From Petrolisthes cinctipes (Eukaryota > Arthropoda > Malacostraca > Decapoda > Porcellanidae), in assembly GCA_033782935.1 (NCBI GenBank), contig JAWQEG010000490.1, positions 2,448,001 through 2,512,000 on the forward strand: a stretch of DNA of 64,000 bases, read 5' to 3'. This document shows positions 1-14,753 of this stretch, in pieces. Made by a program: the position numbers and the translations under genes. Below the pieces are notes generated by a model that was given only the letters and a program-made list of their open reading frames with translations, was not told the DNA's origin and ran no database searches. Numbering within the stretch: the stretch's first letter is position 1; each line of letters opens with the position of its first letter.

Positions 1-3000
1 GCACATATCGACTTTTGGGCACCTAAAAGATCGATTTTCAGTATGTTTTTGGCCTGTATTTTGAAAATACTCTAACAAGGAGTAGGCATGTACAGATACC
101 TTCTGGGACCTCTAAATATCGAATTTTCGTGTGTTTTGGGACTTAATTTGATATATCGATTTTTTGGCACCTAAAATGTCGATTTTTAGCATGTTTTTAG
201 CCTATATTTTGAAAATATTCTAGCACTGTGTAGGCATGTACAGATTGCTTCTGGGACCCCAAAATATTGAATTTTCGGGTATATTTTGAGAATGAATTTG
301 AGATATAAACGGGTACAGAAGATACATGCACATATTGACTTTGGGCATCTAAAATATCGATTTTCAGCATGTTTTAGGCCTGTATTTTGAAAATACTCTA
401 ACACTGTACAGATTGCTTCTGGGACCCCAAAATATTGAATTTTCGGGTGTTTTAAGCCTGAATTTGAGATATAAACGGGTACTGAAGATGCATGCACATA
501 TCGACTTTTGTGCACCTAAAAGATCGATTTTCAGTATGTTTTGAGCATGTATTTTGAAAATACTCTAACACGGAGTAGGCATGTACAGATCGCTTCTGGG
601 ACCCCTAAATATCGAATTTTCGGGTGTTTTGGAACTGAATTTGAGATATTGACTTTTTGGCACCTAAAAGATCGATTTTTAGCATGTTTTTAGCCTATAT
701 TTTGAAAATATTCTCGCACTGAGTAGGCATGTACAGATTGCTTCTGGGACCCCAAAATATTGAATTTTCGGGTGTTTTGAGCCTGAATTTGAGATATAAA
801 CGGGTACAGAAGATACATGCACATATTGACTTTGGGCACCAAAAATATCGATTTTCAGCATGTTTTGGGCCTGAATTTTGAAAATACTCTAACACGGAGT
901 AGGGATGTATAGATCGCTTCTGGGACCCCAAAATATCGAATTTTCGGGTGTTTAGGGCCAGAATTTGAGATATAAACGGGTACAGAAGATGCATGCACAT
1001 ATTGACTTTTGTGCACCTAAAAGATCGATTTTCAGTATGTTTTTGGCCTGTATTTTGAAAATACTCTAACACGGAGTAGGCATGTACAGATACCTTCTGG
1101 GACCTCTAAATATCGAATTTTCGGGTGTTTTGAGACTGAATTTGAGATATCGATTTTTTGGCACCTAAAATGTCGATTTTTAGCATGTTTTTAGCCTCTA
1201 TTTTGAAAATATTCTAGCACTGTGTAGGCATGTACAGATTGCTTCTGGGACCCCAAAATATTGAATTTTCGGGTGTTTTGAGCCTGAATTTGAGATATAA
1301 ACGGGTACAGAAGATACATGCACATATTGACTTTTGGCATCTAAAATATCGATTTTCAGCATGTTTTGGGCCTGTATTTTGAAAATACTCTAACACTGAG
1401 TAGGCATGTACAGATTGCTTCTGGGACCCCAAAATATTGAATTTTCGGGTGTTTTGAGCCTGAATTTGAGATATAAACGGGTACTGAAGATGCATGCACA
1501 TATCGACTTTTGTGCACCTAAAAGATCGATTTTCAGTATGTTTTGAGCAAGTATTTTGAAAATACTCTAACACGGAGTAGGCATGTACAGATCGCTTCTG
1601 GGACCCCTAAATATCGAATTTTCGGGTGTTTTGGGACTGAATTTGAGATATCGACTTTTTGGCACCTAAAAGATCGATTTTTAGCATGTTTTTAGCCTAT
1701 ATTTTGAAAATATTCTAGCACTGAGTAGGCATGTACAGATTGCTTCTGGGACCCCAAAATATTGAATTTTCGGGTGTTTTGAGCTTGAATTTGAGATATA
1801 AACGGGTACAGAAGATACATGCACATATTGACTTTGGGCACCAAAAATATCGATTTTCAGCATGTTTTGGGCCTGAATTTTGAAAATACTCTAACACGGA
1901 GTAGGCATGTACAGATCGCTTCTGGGACCCCAAAATATCGAATTTTCGGGTGTTTAGGGCCAGAATTTGAGATATAAACGGGTACAGAAGATGCATGCAC
2001 ATATCGACTTTTGGACACCTAAAAGATCGATTTTCAGTATGTTTTTGGCCTGTATTTTGAAAATACTCTACACGGAGTAGGCATGTACAGATACCTTATG
2101 GAACCTCTAAATATCGAATTTTCGGGTGTTTTGGGACTGAATTTGAGATATCGATTTTTTGGCACCTAAAATGTAGATTTTTAGCATGTTTTTAGCCTAT
2201 ATTTTGAAAATATTCTAGCACTGTGTAGGCATGTATAGACTGCTTCTGGGACCCCAAAATATCGAATTTTCGGGTGTTTAGGGCCAGAATTTGAGATATA
2301 AACGGGTACAGAAGATGCATGCACATATCGACTTTTGGGCACCTAAGAGATCGATTTTCAGTATGTTTTTGGCCTGTATTTTGAAAATACTCTAACAAGG
2401 AGTAGGCATGTACAGATACCTTCTGGGACCTCTAAATATCAAATTTTCGTGTGTTTTGGGACTGAATTTGAGATATCGATTTTTTGGCACCTAAAATGTC
2501 GATTTTTAGCATGTTTTTAGCCTATATTTTGAAAATATTCTAGCACTGTGTAGGCATGTACAGATTACTTCTGGGACCCCAAAATATTGAATTTTCGGGT
2601 GTTTTGAGCCTGAATTTGAGATATAAACGGGTACAGAAGATACATGCACATATTGACTTTGGGCATCTAAAATATCGATTTTCAGCATGTTTTGGGCCTG
2701 TATTTTGAAAATACTCTAACACTGTACAGATTGCTTCTGGGACCCCAAAATATTGAATTTTCGGGTGTTTTGAGCCTGAATTTGAGATATAAACGGGTAC
2801 AGAAGATACATGCACATATCGACTTTTGTGCACCAAAAATATCGATTTTCAGTATGTTTTGAGCAAGTATTTTGAAAATACTCTAACACGGAGTAGGCAT
2901 GTACAGATCGCTTCTGGGACCCCTAAATATCGAATTTTCGGGTGTTTTGGGACTGAATTTGAGATATCGACTTTTTGGCACCTAAAAGATCGATTTTTAG

Positions 3001-3300
3001 CATGTTTTTAGCCTATATTTTGAAAATATTCTAGCACTGAGTAGGCATGTACAGATTGCTTCTGAAACCCCAAAATATTAAATTTTCGGGTGTTTTGAGA
3101 CTGAATTTGAGATATAAACGGGTACAGAAGATACATGCACATATTGACTTTGGGCACCAAAAATATCGATTTTCAGCATGTTTTGGGCCTGAATTTTGAA
3201 AATACTCTAACACGGAGTAGGCATGTACAGATCGCTTCTGGGACCCCAAAATATCTAATTTTCGGGAGTTTAGGGCCAGAATTTGAGATATAAACGGGTA
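1..3300. repeat. Block duplicated at 8442-11741 (shift 8441 bp)
   Basis: The first 3300 bases match 8442-11741 nearly base for base, including private variants such as CTCTAACAAGGAG, TTTTCGTGTG and ACTTAATTTGATATATCG in the first 170 bases and GAGCAAGTATTTTG near 1551 and 9990. The copies part at 3301, where this copy has a CTGAAGATGC word and the other CAGAAGATGC. The first 1.5 kb also occurs a third time from 6131 (shift 6130). Confidence 0.85.
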
Positions 3301-5399
3301 CTGAAGATGCATGCACATATCGACTTTTGTGCACCTAAAAGATCGATTTTCAGTATGTTTTGAGCATGTATTTTGAAAATTCTCTAACACGGAGTAGGCA
3401 TGTACAGATCGCTTCTGGGACCCCTAAATATCGAATTTTCGGGTGTTTGGGACTGAATTTGAGATATCGACTTTTTGGCACCTAAAAGATCGATATTTAG
3501 CATGTTTTTAGCCTATATTTTGAAAATATTCTAGCACTGAGAAGGCATGTACAGATTGCTTCTGGGACCCAAAAATATTGAATTTTCGGGTGTTTTGAGC
3601 CTGAATTTGAGATATAAACGGGTACAGAAGATACATGCACATATTGACTTTGGGCACCAAAAATATCGATTTTCAGCATGTTTTGGACCTGAATTTTGAA
3701 AATACTCTAACACGGAGTAGGCATGTACAGATCGCTTCTGGGACCCCAAAATATCGAATTTTCGGGTGTTTAGGGCCAGAATTTGAGATATAAACGGGTA
3801 CAGAAGATGCATGCACATATCGACTTTTGGGCACCTAAAAGATCGATTTTCAGTATGTTTTTGGCCTGTATTTTGAAAATACTCTAACACGGAGTAGGCA
3901 TGTACAGATACCTTCTGGGACCTCTAAATATCGAATTTTCGGGTGTTTTGGGACTGAATTTGAGATATCGATTTTTTGGCACCTAAAATGTCGATTTTTA
4001 GCATGTTTTTAGCCTATATTTTGAAAATATTCTAGCACTGTGTAGGCATGTACAGATTGCTTCTGGGACCCCAAAATATTGAATTTTCGGGTGTTTTGAG
4101 CCTGAATTTGAGATATAAACGGGTACAGAAGATACATGCACATATTGACTTTGGGCATCTAAAATATCGATTTTAAGCTTGTTTTGGGCCTGTATTTTGA
4201 AAATACTCTAACACTGAGTAGGCATGTACAGATTGCTTCTGGGACCCCAAAATATTGAATTTTCGGGTGTTTTGAGCCTGAATTTGAGATATAAACGGGT
4301 ACAGAAGATACATGCACATATTGACTTTGGGCACCAAAAATATCGATTTTCAGCATGTTTTGGGCCTGAATTTTGAAAATACTCTAACACTGAGTAGGCA
4401 TGTACAGATCGATTCTGAGAAACCAAAATATCGAATTTTCGGGTGTTTAGGGCCAGAATTTGAAATATAAACGGGTACAGAAGATGCATGCACATATCGA
4501 CTTTTGGGCACCTAAAAGATCGATTTTCAGTATGTTTTTGGCTTGTATTTTGAAAATACTCTAACACGGAGTAGGCATGTACAGATACCTTCTGGGACCT
4601 CTAAATATCGAATTTTCGGGTGTTTTGGGACTGAATTTGAGATATCGATTTTTTGGCACCTAAAATGTCGATTTTTAGCATGTTTTTAGCCTATATTTTG
4701 AAAATTTTCTAGCACTGTGTAGGCATGTACAGATTGCTTCTGGGACCCCAAAATATTGAATTTTCGGGTGTTTTGAGCCTGAATTTGAGATATAAACGGG
4801 TACAGAAGATACATGCACATATTGACTTTGGGCATCTAAAATATCTATTTTCAGCATGTTTTTGGCCTGTATTTTGAAAATACTCTAACACTGAGTAGGC
4901 ATGTACAGATCGCTTCTGGGACCCCTAAATATCGAATTTTCGGGTGTTTTGGGACTGAATTTGAGATATCGATTTTTTGGCACCTAAAATGTCGATTTTT
5001 AGCATGTTTTTAGCCTATATTTTGAAAATATTCTAGCACTGAGTAGGCATGTACAGATTGCTTCTGGGACCCCAAAATATTGAATTTTCGGGTGTTTTGA
5101 GCCTGAATTTGAGATATAAACGGGTACAGAAGATACATGCACATATTGACTTTGGGCACCAAAAATATCGATTTTCAGCATGTTTTGGGCCTGAATTTTG
5201 AAAATACTCTAACACGGAGTAGGCATGTACAGATCGCTTCTGGGACCCCAAAATATCGAATTTTCGGGTGTTTTGAGCCTGAATTTGAGATATAAACGGG
5301 TACTGAAGATGCATGCACATATCGACTTTTGTGCACCTAAAAGATCGATTTTCAGTATGTTTTGAGCATGTATTTTGAAAATACTCTAACACGGAGTAG

Positions 5400-8300
5400 G
5401 CATGTACAGATCACTTCTGTGACCCCTAAATATCGAATTTTCGGGTGTTTTGGGACTGAATTTGAGATATCGACTTTTTGGCACCTAAAATATCGATTTT
5501 TAGCATGTTTTTAGCCTATATTTTGAAAATATTCTAGCACTGTACATATTGCTTCTGGGACCCCAAAATATTGAATTTTCAGGTGTTTTGAGCCTGAATT
5601 TGAGATATAAACGGGTACAGAAGATGCATGCACATATCGACTTTTGGGCACCTAAAAGATCGATTTTCAGTATGTTTTGAGCATGTATTTTGAAAATACT
5701 CTAGCACGGAGTAGGCATGTACAGATCGCTTCTGGGACCCCTAAATATCGAATTTTCGGGTGTTTTGGGACTGAATTTGAGATATCGACTTTTTGCCACC
5801 TAAAAGATCGATTTTTAGCATGTTTTTAGCCTATATTTTGAAAATATTCTAGCACTGAGTAGGCATGTACAGATTGCTTCTGGGACCCCAAAATATTGAT
5901 TTTTCGGGTGTTTTGAGCCTGAATTTGAGATATAAATGGGTACAGAAGATATATGCACATATTGACTTTGGGCACCAAAAATATCGATTTTCAGCATGTT
6001 TTGGGCCTGAATTTTGAAAATACTCTAACACGGAGTAGGCATGTACAGATCGCTTTTGGGACCCCAAAATATCGAATTCTCGGGTGTTTAGGGCCAGAAT
6101 TTGAGATATAAACGGGTACAGAAGATGCATGCACATATCGACTTTTGGGCACCTAAAAGATCGATTTTCAGTATGTTTTTGGCCTGTATTTTGAAAATAC
6201 TCTAACAAGGAGTAGGCATGTACAGATACCTTCTGGGACCTCTAAATATCGAATTTTCGTGTGTTTTGGGACTTAATTTGATATATCGATTTTTTGGCAC
6301 CTAAAATGTCGATTTTTAGCATGTTTTTAGCCTATATTTTGAAAATATTCTAGCACTGTGTAGGCATGTACAGATTGCTTCTGGGACCCCAAAATATTGA
6401 ATTTTCGGGTATATTTTGAGAATGAATTTGAGATATAAACGGGTACAGAAGATACATGCACATATTGACTTTGGGCATCTAAAATATCGATTTTCAGCAT
6501 GTTTTGGGCCTGTATTTTGAAAATACTCTAACACTGTACAGATTGCTTCTGGGACCCCAAAATATTGAATTTTCGGGTGTTTTAAGCCTGAATTTGAGAT
6601 ATAAACGGGTACTGAAGATGCATGCACATATCGACTTTTGTGCACCTAAAAGATCGATTTTCAGTATGTTTTGAGCATGTATTTTGAAAATACTCTAACA
6701 CGGAGTAGGCATGTACAGATCGCTTCTGGGACCCCTAAATATCGAATTTTCGGGTGTTTTGGAACTGAATTTGAGATATTGACTTTTTGGCACCTAAAAG
6801 ATCGATTTTTAGCATGTTTTTAGCCTATATTTTGAAAATATTCTAGCACTGAGTAGGCATGTACAGATTGCTTCTGGGACCCCAAAATATTGAATTTTCG
6901 GGTGTTTTGAGCCTGAATTTGAGATATAAACGGGTACAGAAGATACATGCACATATTGACTTTGGGCACCAAAAATATCGATTTTCAGCATGTTTTGGGC
7001 CTGAATTTTGAAAATACTCTAACACGGAGTAGGGATGTATAGATCGCTTCTGGGACACCAAAATATCGAATTTTCGGGTGTTTAGGGCCAGAATATGAGA
7101 TATAAACGGGTACAGAAGATGCATGCACATATTGACTTTTGTGCACCTAAAAGATCGATTTTCAGTATGTTTTTGGCCTGTATTTTGAAAATACTCTAAC
7201 ACGGAGTAGGCATGTACAGATACCTTCTGGGACCTCTAAATATCGAATTTTCGGGTGTTTTGAGACTGAATTTGAGATATCGATTTTTTGGCACCTAAAA
7301 TGTCGATTTTTAGCATGTTTTTAGCCTCTATTTTGAAAATATTCTAGCACTGTGTAGGCATGTACAGATTGCTTCTGGGACCCCAAAATATTGAATTTTC
7401 GGGTGTTTTGAGCCTGAATTTGAGATATAAACGGGTACAGAAGATACATGCACATATTGACTTTTGGCATCTAAAATATCGATTTTCAGCATGTTTTGGG
7501 CCTGTATTTTGAAAATACTCTAACACTGAGTAGGCATGTACAGATTGCTTCTGGGACCCCAAAATATTGAATTTTCGGGTGTTTTGAGCCTGAATTTGAG
7601 ATATAAACGGGTACTGAAGATGCATGCACATATCGACTTTTGTGCACCTAAAAGATCGATTTTCAGTATGTTTTGAGCATGTATTTTGAAAATACTCTAA
7701 CACGGAGTAGGCATGTACAGATCGCTTCTGTGACCCCTAAATATCGAATTTTCGGGTGTTTTGGGACTGAATTTGAGATATCGACTTTTTGGCACCTAAA
7801 ATATCGATTTTTAGCATGTTTTTAGCCTATATTTTGAAAACATTCTAGCACTGTACAGATTGCTTCTGGGACCCCAAAATATTGAATTTTCGGGTGTTTT
7901 GAGCCTGAATTTGAGATATAAACGGGTACAGAAGATGCATGCACATATCGACTTTTGGGCACCTAAAAGATCGATTTTCAGTATGTTTTGAGCATGTATT
8001 TTGAAAATACTCTAGCACGGAGTAGGCATGTACAGATCGCTTCTGGGACCCCTAAATATCGAATTTTCGGGTGTTTTGGGACTGAATTTGAGATATCGAC
8101 TTTTTGGCACCTAAAAGATCGATTTTTAGCATGTTTTTAGCCTATATTTTGAAAATATTCTAGCACTGAGTAGGCATGTACAGATTGCTTCTGGGACCCC
8201 AAAATATTGATTTTTCGGGTGTTTTGAGCCTGAATTTGAGATATAAATGGGTACAGAAGATATATGCACATATTGACTTTGGGCACCAAAAATATCGATT

Positions 8301-10020
8301 TTCAGCATGTTTTGGGCCTGAATTTTGAAAATACTCTAACACGGAGTAGGCATGTACAGATCGCTTTTGGGACCCCAAAATATCGAATTCTCGGGTGTTT
8401 AGGGCCAGAATTTGAGATATAAACGGGTACAGAAGATGCATGCACATATCGACTTTTGGGCACCTAAAAGATCGATTTTCAGTATGTTTTTGGCCTGTAT
8501 TTTGAAAATACTCTAACAAGGAGTAGGCATGTACAGATACCTTCTGGGACCTCTAAATATCGAATTTTCGTGTGTTTTGGGACTTAATTTGATATATCGA
8601 TTTTTTGGCACCTAAAATGTCGATTTTTAGCATGTTTTTAGCCTATATTTTGAAAATATTCTAGCACTGTGTAGGCATGTACAGATTGCTTCTGGGACCC
8701 CAAAATATTGAATTTTCGGGTATATTTTGAGAATGAATTTGAGATATAAACGGGTACAGAAGATACATGCACATATTGACTTTGGGCATCTAAAATATCG
8801 ATTTTCAGCATGTTTTGGGCCTGTATTTTGAAAATACTCTAACACTGTACAGATTGCTTCTGGGACCCCAAAATATTGAATTTTCGGGTGTTTTAAGCCT
8901 GAATTTGAGATATAAACGGGTACTGAAGATGCATGCACATATCGACTTTTGTGCACCTAAAAGATCGATTTTCAGTATGTTTTGAGCATGTATTTTGAAA
9001 ATACTCTAACACGGAGTAGGCATGTACAGATCGCTTCTGGGACCCCTAAATATCGAATTTTCGGGTGTTTTGGAACTGAATTTGAGATATTGACTTTTTG
9101 GCACCTAAAAGATCGATTTTTAGCATGTTTTTAGCCTATATTTTGAAAATATTCTCGCACTGAGTAGGCATGTACAGATTGCTTCTGGGACCCCAAAATA
9201 TTGAATTTTCGGGTGTTTTGAGCCTGAATTTGAGATATAAACGGGTACAGAAGATACATGCACATATTGACTTTGGGCACCAAAAATATCGATTTTCAGC
9301 ATGTTTTGGGCCTGAATTTTGAAAATACTCTAACACGGAGTAGGGATGTATAGATCGCTTCTGGGACCCCAGAATATCGAATTTTCGGGTGTTTAGGGCC
9401 AGAATTTGAGATATAAACGGGTACAGAAGATGCATGCACATATTGACTTTTGTGCACCTAAAAGATCGATTTTCAGTATGTTTTTGGCCTGTATTTTGAA
9501 AATACTCTAACACGGAGTAGGCATGTACAGATACCTTCTGGGACCTCTAAATATCGAATTTTCGGGTGTTTTGAGACTGAATTTGAGATATCGATTTTTT
9601 GGCACCTAAAATGTCGATTTTTAGCATGTTTTTAGCCTCTATTTTGAAAATATTCTAGCACTGTGTAGGCATGTACAGATTGCTTCTGGGACCCCAAAAT
9701 ATTGAATTTTCGGGTGTTTTGAGCCTGAATTTGAGATATAAACGGGTACAGAAGATACATGCACATATTGACTTTTGGCATCTAAAATATCGATTTTCAG
9801 CATGTTTTGGGCCTGTATTTTGAAAATACTCTAACACTGAGTAGGCATGTACAGATTGCTTCTGGGACCCCAAAATATTGAATTTTCGGGTGTTTTGAGC
9901 CTGAATTTGAGATATAAACGGGTACTGAAGATGCATGCACATATCGACTTTTGTGCACCTAAAAGATCGATTTTCAGTATGTTTTGAGCAAGTATTTTGA
10001 AAATACTCTAACACGGAGTA
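5400..10020. repeat. Tandem duplication of a 2311-bp satellite block
   Basis: Segments of about 5400-7710 and 7711-10020 are consecutive near-identical copies. Shared private variants include CTTCTGTGACCCC (5416 and 7727), the 10-bp deletion form ACTGTACA, ATTGATTTTTCGGG (5896 and 8207) and AATTCTCGGG. Boundaries are approximate, since neighbouring units are also similar. Confidence 0.8.
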
Positions 10021-13000
10021 GGCATGTACAGATCGCTTCTGGGACCCCTAAATATCGAATTTTCGGGTGTTTTGGGACTGAATTTGAGATATCGACTTTT
10101 TGGCACCTAAAAGATCGATTTTTAGCATGTTTTTAGCCTATATTTTGAAAATATTCTAGCACTGAGTAGGCATGTACAGATTGCTTCTGGGACCCCAAAA
10201 TATTGAATTTTCGGGTGTTTTGAGCTTGAATTTGAGATATAAACGGGTACAGAAGATACATGCACATATTGACTTTGGGCACCAAAAATATCGATTTTCA
10301 GCATGTTTTGGGCCTGAATTTTGAAAATACTCTAACACGGAGTAGGCATGTACAGATCGCTTCTGGGACCCCAAAATATCGAATTTTCGGGTGTTTAGGG
10401 CCAGAATTTGAGATATAAACGGGTACAGAAGATGCATGCACATATCGACTTTTGGGCACCTAAAAGATCGATTTTCAGTATGTTTTTGGCCTGTATTTTG
10501 AAAATACTCTACACGGAGTAGGCATGTACAGATACCTTCTGGAACCTCTAAATATCGAATTTTCGGGTGTTTTGGGACTGAATTTGAGATATCGATTTTT
10601 TGGCACCTAAAATGTAGATTTTTAGCATGTTTTTAGCCTATATTTTGAAAATATTCTAGCACTGTGTAGGCATGTATAGACTGCTTCTGGGACCCCAAAA
10701 TATCGAATTTTCGGGTGTTTAGGGCCAGAATTTGAGATATAAACGGGTACAGAAGATGCATGCACATATCGACTTTTGGGCACCTAAGAGATCGATTTTC
10801 AGTATGTTTTTGGCCTGTATTTTGAAAATACTCTAACAAGGAGTAGGCATGTACAGATACCTTCTGGGACCTCTAAATATCAAATTTTCGTGTGTTTTGG
10901 GACTGAATTTGAGATATCGATTTTTTGGCACCTAAAATGTCGATTTTTAGCATGTTTTTAGCCTATATTTTGAAAATATTCTAGCACTGTGTAGGCATGT
11001 ACAGATTGCTTCTGGGACCCCAAAATATTGAATTTTCGGGTGTTTTGAGCCTGAATTTGAGATATAAACGGGTACAGAAGATACATGCACATATTGACTT
11101 TGGGCATCTAAAATATCGATTTTCAGCATGTTTTGGGCCTGTATTTTGAAAATACTCTAACACTGTACAGATTGCTTCTGGGACCCCAAAATATTGAATT
11201 TTCGGGTGTTTTGAGCCTGAATTTGAGATATAAACGGGTACAGAAGATACATGCACATATCGACTTTTGTGCACCAAAAATATCGATTTTCAGTATGTTT
11301 TGAGCAAGTATTTTGAAAATACTCTAACACGGAGTAGGCATGTACAGATCGCTTCTGGGACCCCTAAATATCGAATTTTCGGGTGTTTTGGGACTGAATT
11401 TGAGATATCGACTTTTTGGCACCTAAAAGATCGATTTTTAGCATGTTTTTAGCCTATATTTTGAAAATATTCTAGCACTGAGTAGGCATGTACAGATTGC
11501 TTCTGAAACCCCAAAATATTAAATTTTCGGGTGTTTTGAGACTGAATTTGAGATATAAACGGGTACAGAAGATACATGCACATATTGACTTTGGGCACCA
11601 AAAATATCGATTTTCAGCATGTTTTGGGCCTGAATTTTGAAAATACTCTAACACGGAGTAGGCATGTACAGATCGCTTCTGGGACCCCAAAATATCTAAT
11701 TTTCGGGAGTTTAGGGCCAGAATTTGAGATATAAACGGGTACAGAAGATGCATGCACATATCGACTTTTGGGCACCTAAAAGATCGATTTTCAGTATGTT
11801 TTTGGCCTGTATATTGAAAATACTCTAACACGGAGTAGGCATGTAAAGATACCTTCTGGGACCTCTAAATATCGAATTTTCGGGTGTTTTAGGACTGAAT
11901 TTGATATATCGATTTTTTGGCACCTAAAATGTCGATTTTTAGCATGTTTTTAGCCTATATTTTGAAAATATTCTAGCACTGTGTAGGCATGTACAGATCG
12001 CTTCTGGGACCCCAAAATATCGAATTTTCGGGTGTTTAGGGCCAGAATTTGAGATATAAACGGGTACAGAAGATACATGCACATATCGACTTTTGGGCAC
12101 CTAAAAGATCGATTTTCAGTATGTTTTTGGCCTGTATTTTGAAAATACTCTAACACGGAGTAGGCATGTACAGATACCTTCTGGGACCTCTAAATATCGA
12201 ATTTTCGGGTGTTTTGGGACTGAATTTGAGATATCGATTTTTTGGCACCTAAAATGTCGATTTTTAGCATGTTTTTAGCCTATATTTTGAAAATATTCTA
12301 GCACTGAGTACAGATTGCTTCTGGGACCCCAAAATATTGAATATTCGGGTGTTTTGAGCCTGAATTTGAGATATAAACGGGTACAGAAGATACATGCACA
12401 TATTGACTTTGGGCACCAAAAATATCGATTTTCAGCATGTTTTGGGCCTGAATTTTGAAAATACTCTAACACGGAGTAGGCATGTACAGATCGCTTCTGG
12501 GACCCCAAAATATCGAATTTTCGGCTGTTTAGGGCCAGAATTTGAGATATAAACGGGTACAGAAGATGCATGCACATATCGACTTTTGGGCACCTAAAAG
12601 ATCGATTTTCAGTATGTTTTTGGCCTGTATTTTGAAAATACTCTACACGGAGTAGGCATGTACAGATACCTTCTGGGACCTCTAAATATCGAATTTTCGG
12701 GTGTTTTGGGACTGAATTTGAGATATCGATTTTTTGGCACCTAAAATGTCGATTTTTAGCATGTTTTTAGCCTATATTTTGAAAATATTCTAGCACTGTG
12801 TAGGCATGTACAGATTGCTTCTGGGACCCCAAAATATTGAATTTTCGGGTATATTTTGAGAATGAATTTGAGATATAAACGGGTACAGAAGATACATGCA
12901 CATATTGACTTTGGGCATCTAAAATATCGATTTTCAGCATGTTTTGGGCCTGTATTTTGAAAATACTCTAACACTGTACAGATTGCTTCTGGGACCCCAA

Positions 13001-14252
13001 AATATTGAATTTTCGGGTGTTTTAAGCCTGAATTTGAGATATAAACGGGTACTGAAGATGCATGCACATATCGACTTTTGTGCACCTAAAAGATCGATTT
13101 TCAGTATGTTTTGAGCATGTATTTTGAAAATACTCTAACACTGAGTAGGCATGTACAGATCGCTTCTGGGACCCCTAAATATCGAATTTTCGGGTGTTTT
13201 GGGACTGAATTTGAGATATCGACTTTTTGGCACCTAAAAGATCGACTTTTAGCATGTTTTTAGCCTATATTTTGAAAATATTCTAGCACTGAGTAGGCAT
13301 CTACAGATAACTTCTGGGACTCCAAAATATTGAATTTTCGGGTGTTTTGAGCCTGAATTTGAGATATAAACGGGTACAGAAGATACATGCACATATTGAC
13401 TTTGGGCACCAAAAATATCGATTTTCAGCATGTTTTGGGCCTGAATTTTGAAAATACTCTAACACGGAGTAGGCATGTACAGATCGCTTCTGGGACCCCA
13501 AAATATCGAATTTTCGGGTGTTTAGGGAATGAATTTGAGATATAAACGGGTACAGAAGATGCATGCACATATCGACTTTTGGGAACCTAAAAGATCGATT
13601 TTCAGTATGTTTTTGGCCTGTATTTTGAAAATACTCTAACACGGAGTAGGCATGTACAGATCCTTCTGGGACCTCTAAATATCGAATTTTCGGGTGTTTT
13701 GGGACTGAATTTGATATATCGATTTTTTGGCACCTAAAATGTCGATTTTTAGCATGTTTTTAGCCTATATTTTGAAAATATTCTAGCACTGTGTAGGCAT
13801 GTACAGATTGCTTCTGGGCCCCCAAAATATTGAATTTTTGGGTGTTTTGAGCCTGAATTTGAGATATAAACGGGTACAGAAGATACATGCACATATTTAC
13901 TTTTGGCATCTAAAATATCGATTTTCAGCATGTTTTGGGCCTGTATTTTGAAAATACTCTAACACTGAGTAGGCATGTACAGATTGCTTCTGGGACCCCA
14001 AAATATCGAATTTTCGGGTGTTTAGGGCCAGAATTTGAGATATAAACGGGTACAGAAGATGCATGCACATATCGACTTTTGGGCACCTAAGAGATCGATT
14101 TTCAGTATGTTTTTGGCCTGTATTTTGAAAATACTCTAACACGGAGTAGGCATGTACAGATACCTTCTGGGACCTCTAAATATCGAATTTTCGGGTGTTT
14201 TGGGACTGAATTTGAGATATCGATTTTTTGGCACCTAAAATGTCGATTTTTA

Positions 14253-14753
14253 GCATGTTTTTAGCCTATATTTTGAAAATATTCTAGCACTGTGTAGGCA
14301 TGTACAGATTGCTTCTGGGACCCCAAAATATTGAATTTTCGGGTGTTTTGAGCCTGAATTTGAGATATAAACGGGTACAGAAGATACATGCACATATTGA
14401 CTTTGGGCATCTAAAATATCGATTTTTAGCATGTTTTGGGCCTGTATTTTGAAAATACTCTAACACTGAGTAGGCATGTACAGATTGCTTCTGGGACCCC
14501 AAAATATCGAATTTTCGGGTGTTTAGGGCCAGAATTTGAGATATAAACGGGTACAGAAGATGCATGCACATATCGACTTTTGGGCACCTAAGAGATCGAC
14601 TTTCAGTATGTTTTTGGCCTGTATTTTGAAAATACTCTAACACGGAGTAGGCATGTACAGATACCTTCTGGGACCTCTAAATATCGAATTTTCGGGTGTT
14701 TTGGGACTGAATTTGAGATATCGATTTTTTGGCACCTAAAATGTCGATTTTTA
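14253..14753. repeat. Representative 501-bp trimeric repeat unit
   Basis: This unit holds monomer 1 at 14253-14428 (176 bp, begins GCATGTTTTTAGCC), monomer 2 at 14429-14605 (177 bp, begins GCATGTTTTGGGCC) and monomer 3 at 14606-14753 (148 bp, begins GTATGTTT). The next units start at 14754, 15255 and 15756, exactly 501 bp apart each time. Monomer 3 is shorter because it lacks the segment with the AACGGGTAC and ATGCACATAT words seen in monomers 1 and 2, and instead carries GAGATATCGA followed by TTTTTTGGCACC. Confidence 0.9.

Noticed and set aside
2930..2960. CENP-B-box-like word (ATATCGAATTTTCGGGT)
   Set aside because: The CENP-B box needs TTCG, seven bases with a central A, then CGGG. Here the spacing is one base short, the first T of TTCG is A, and the required A is absent. 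The similarity is probably chance.
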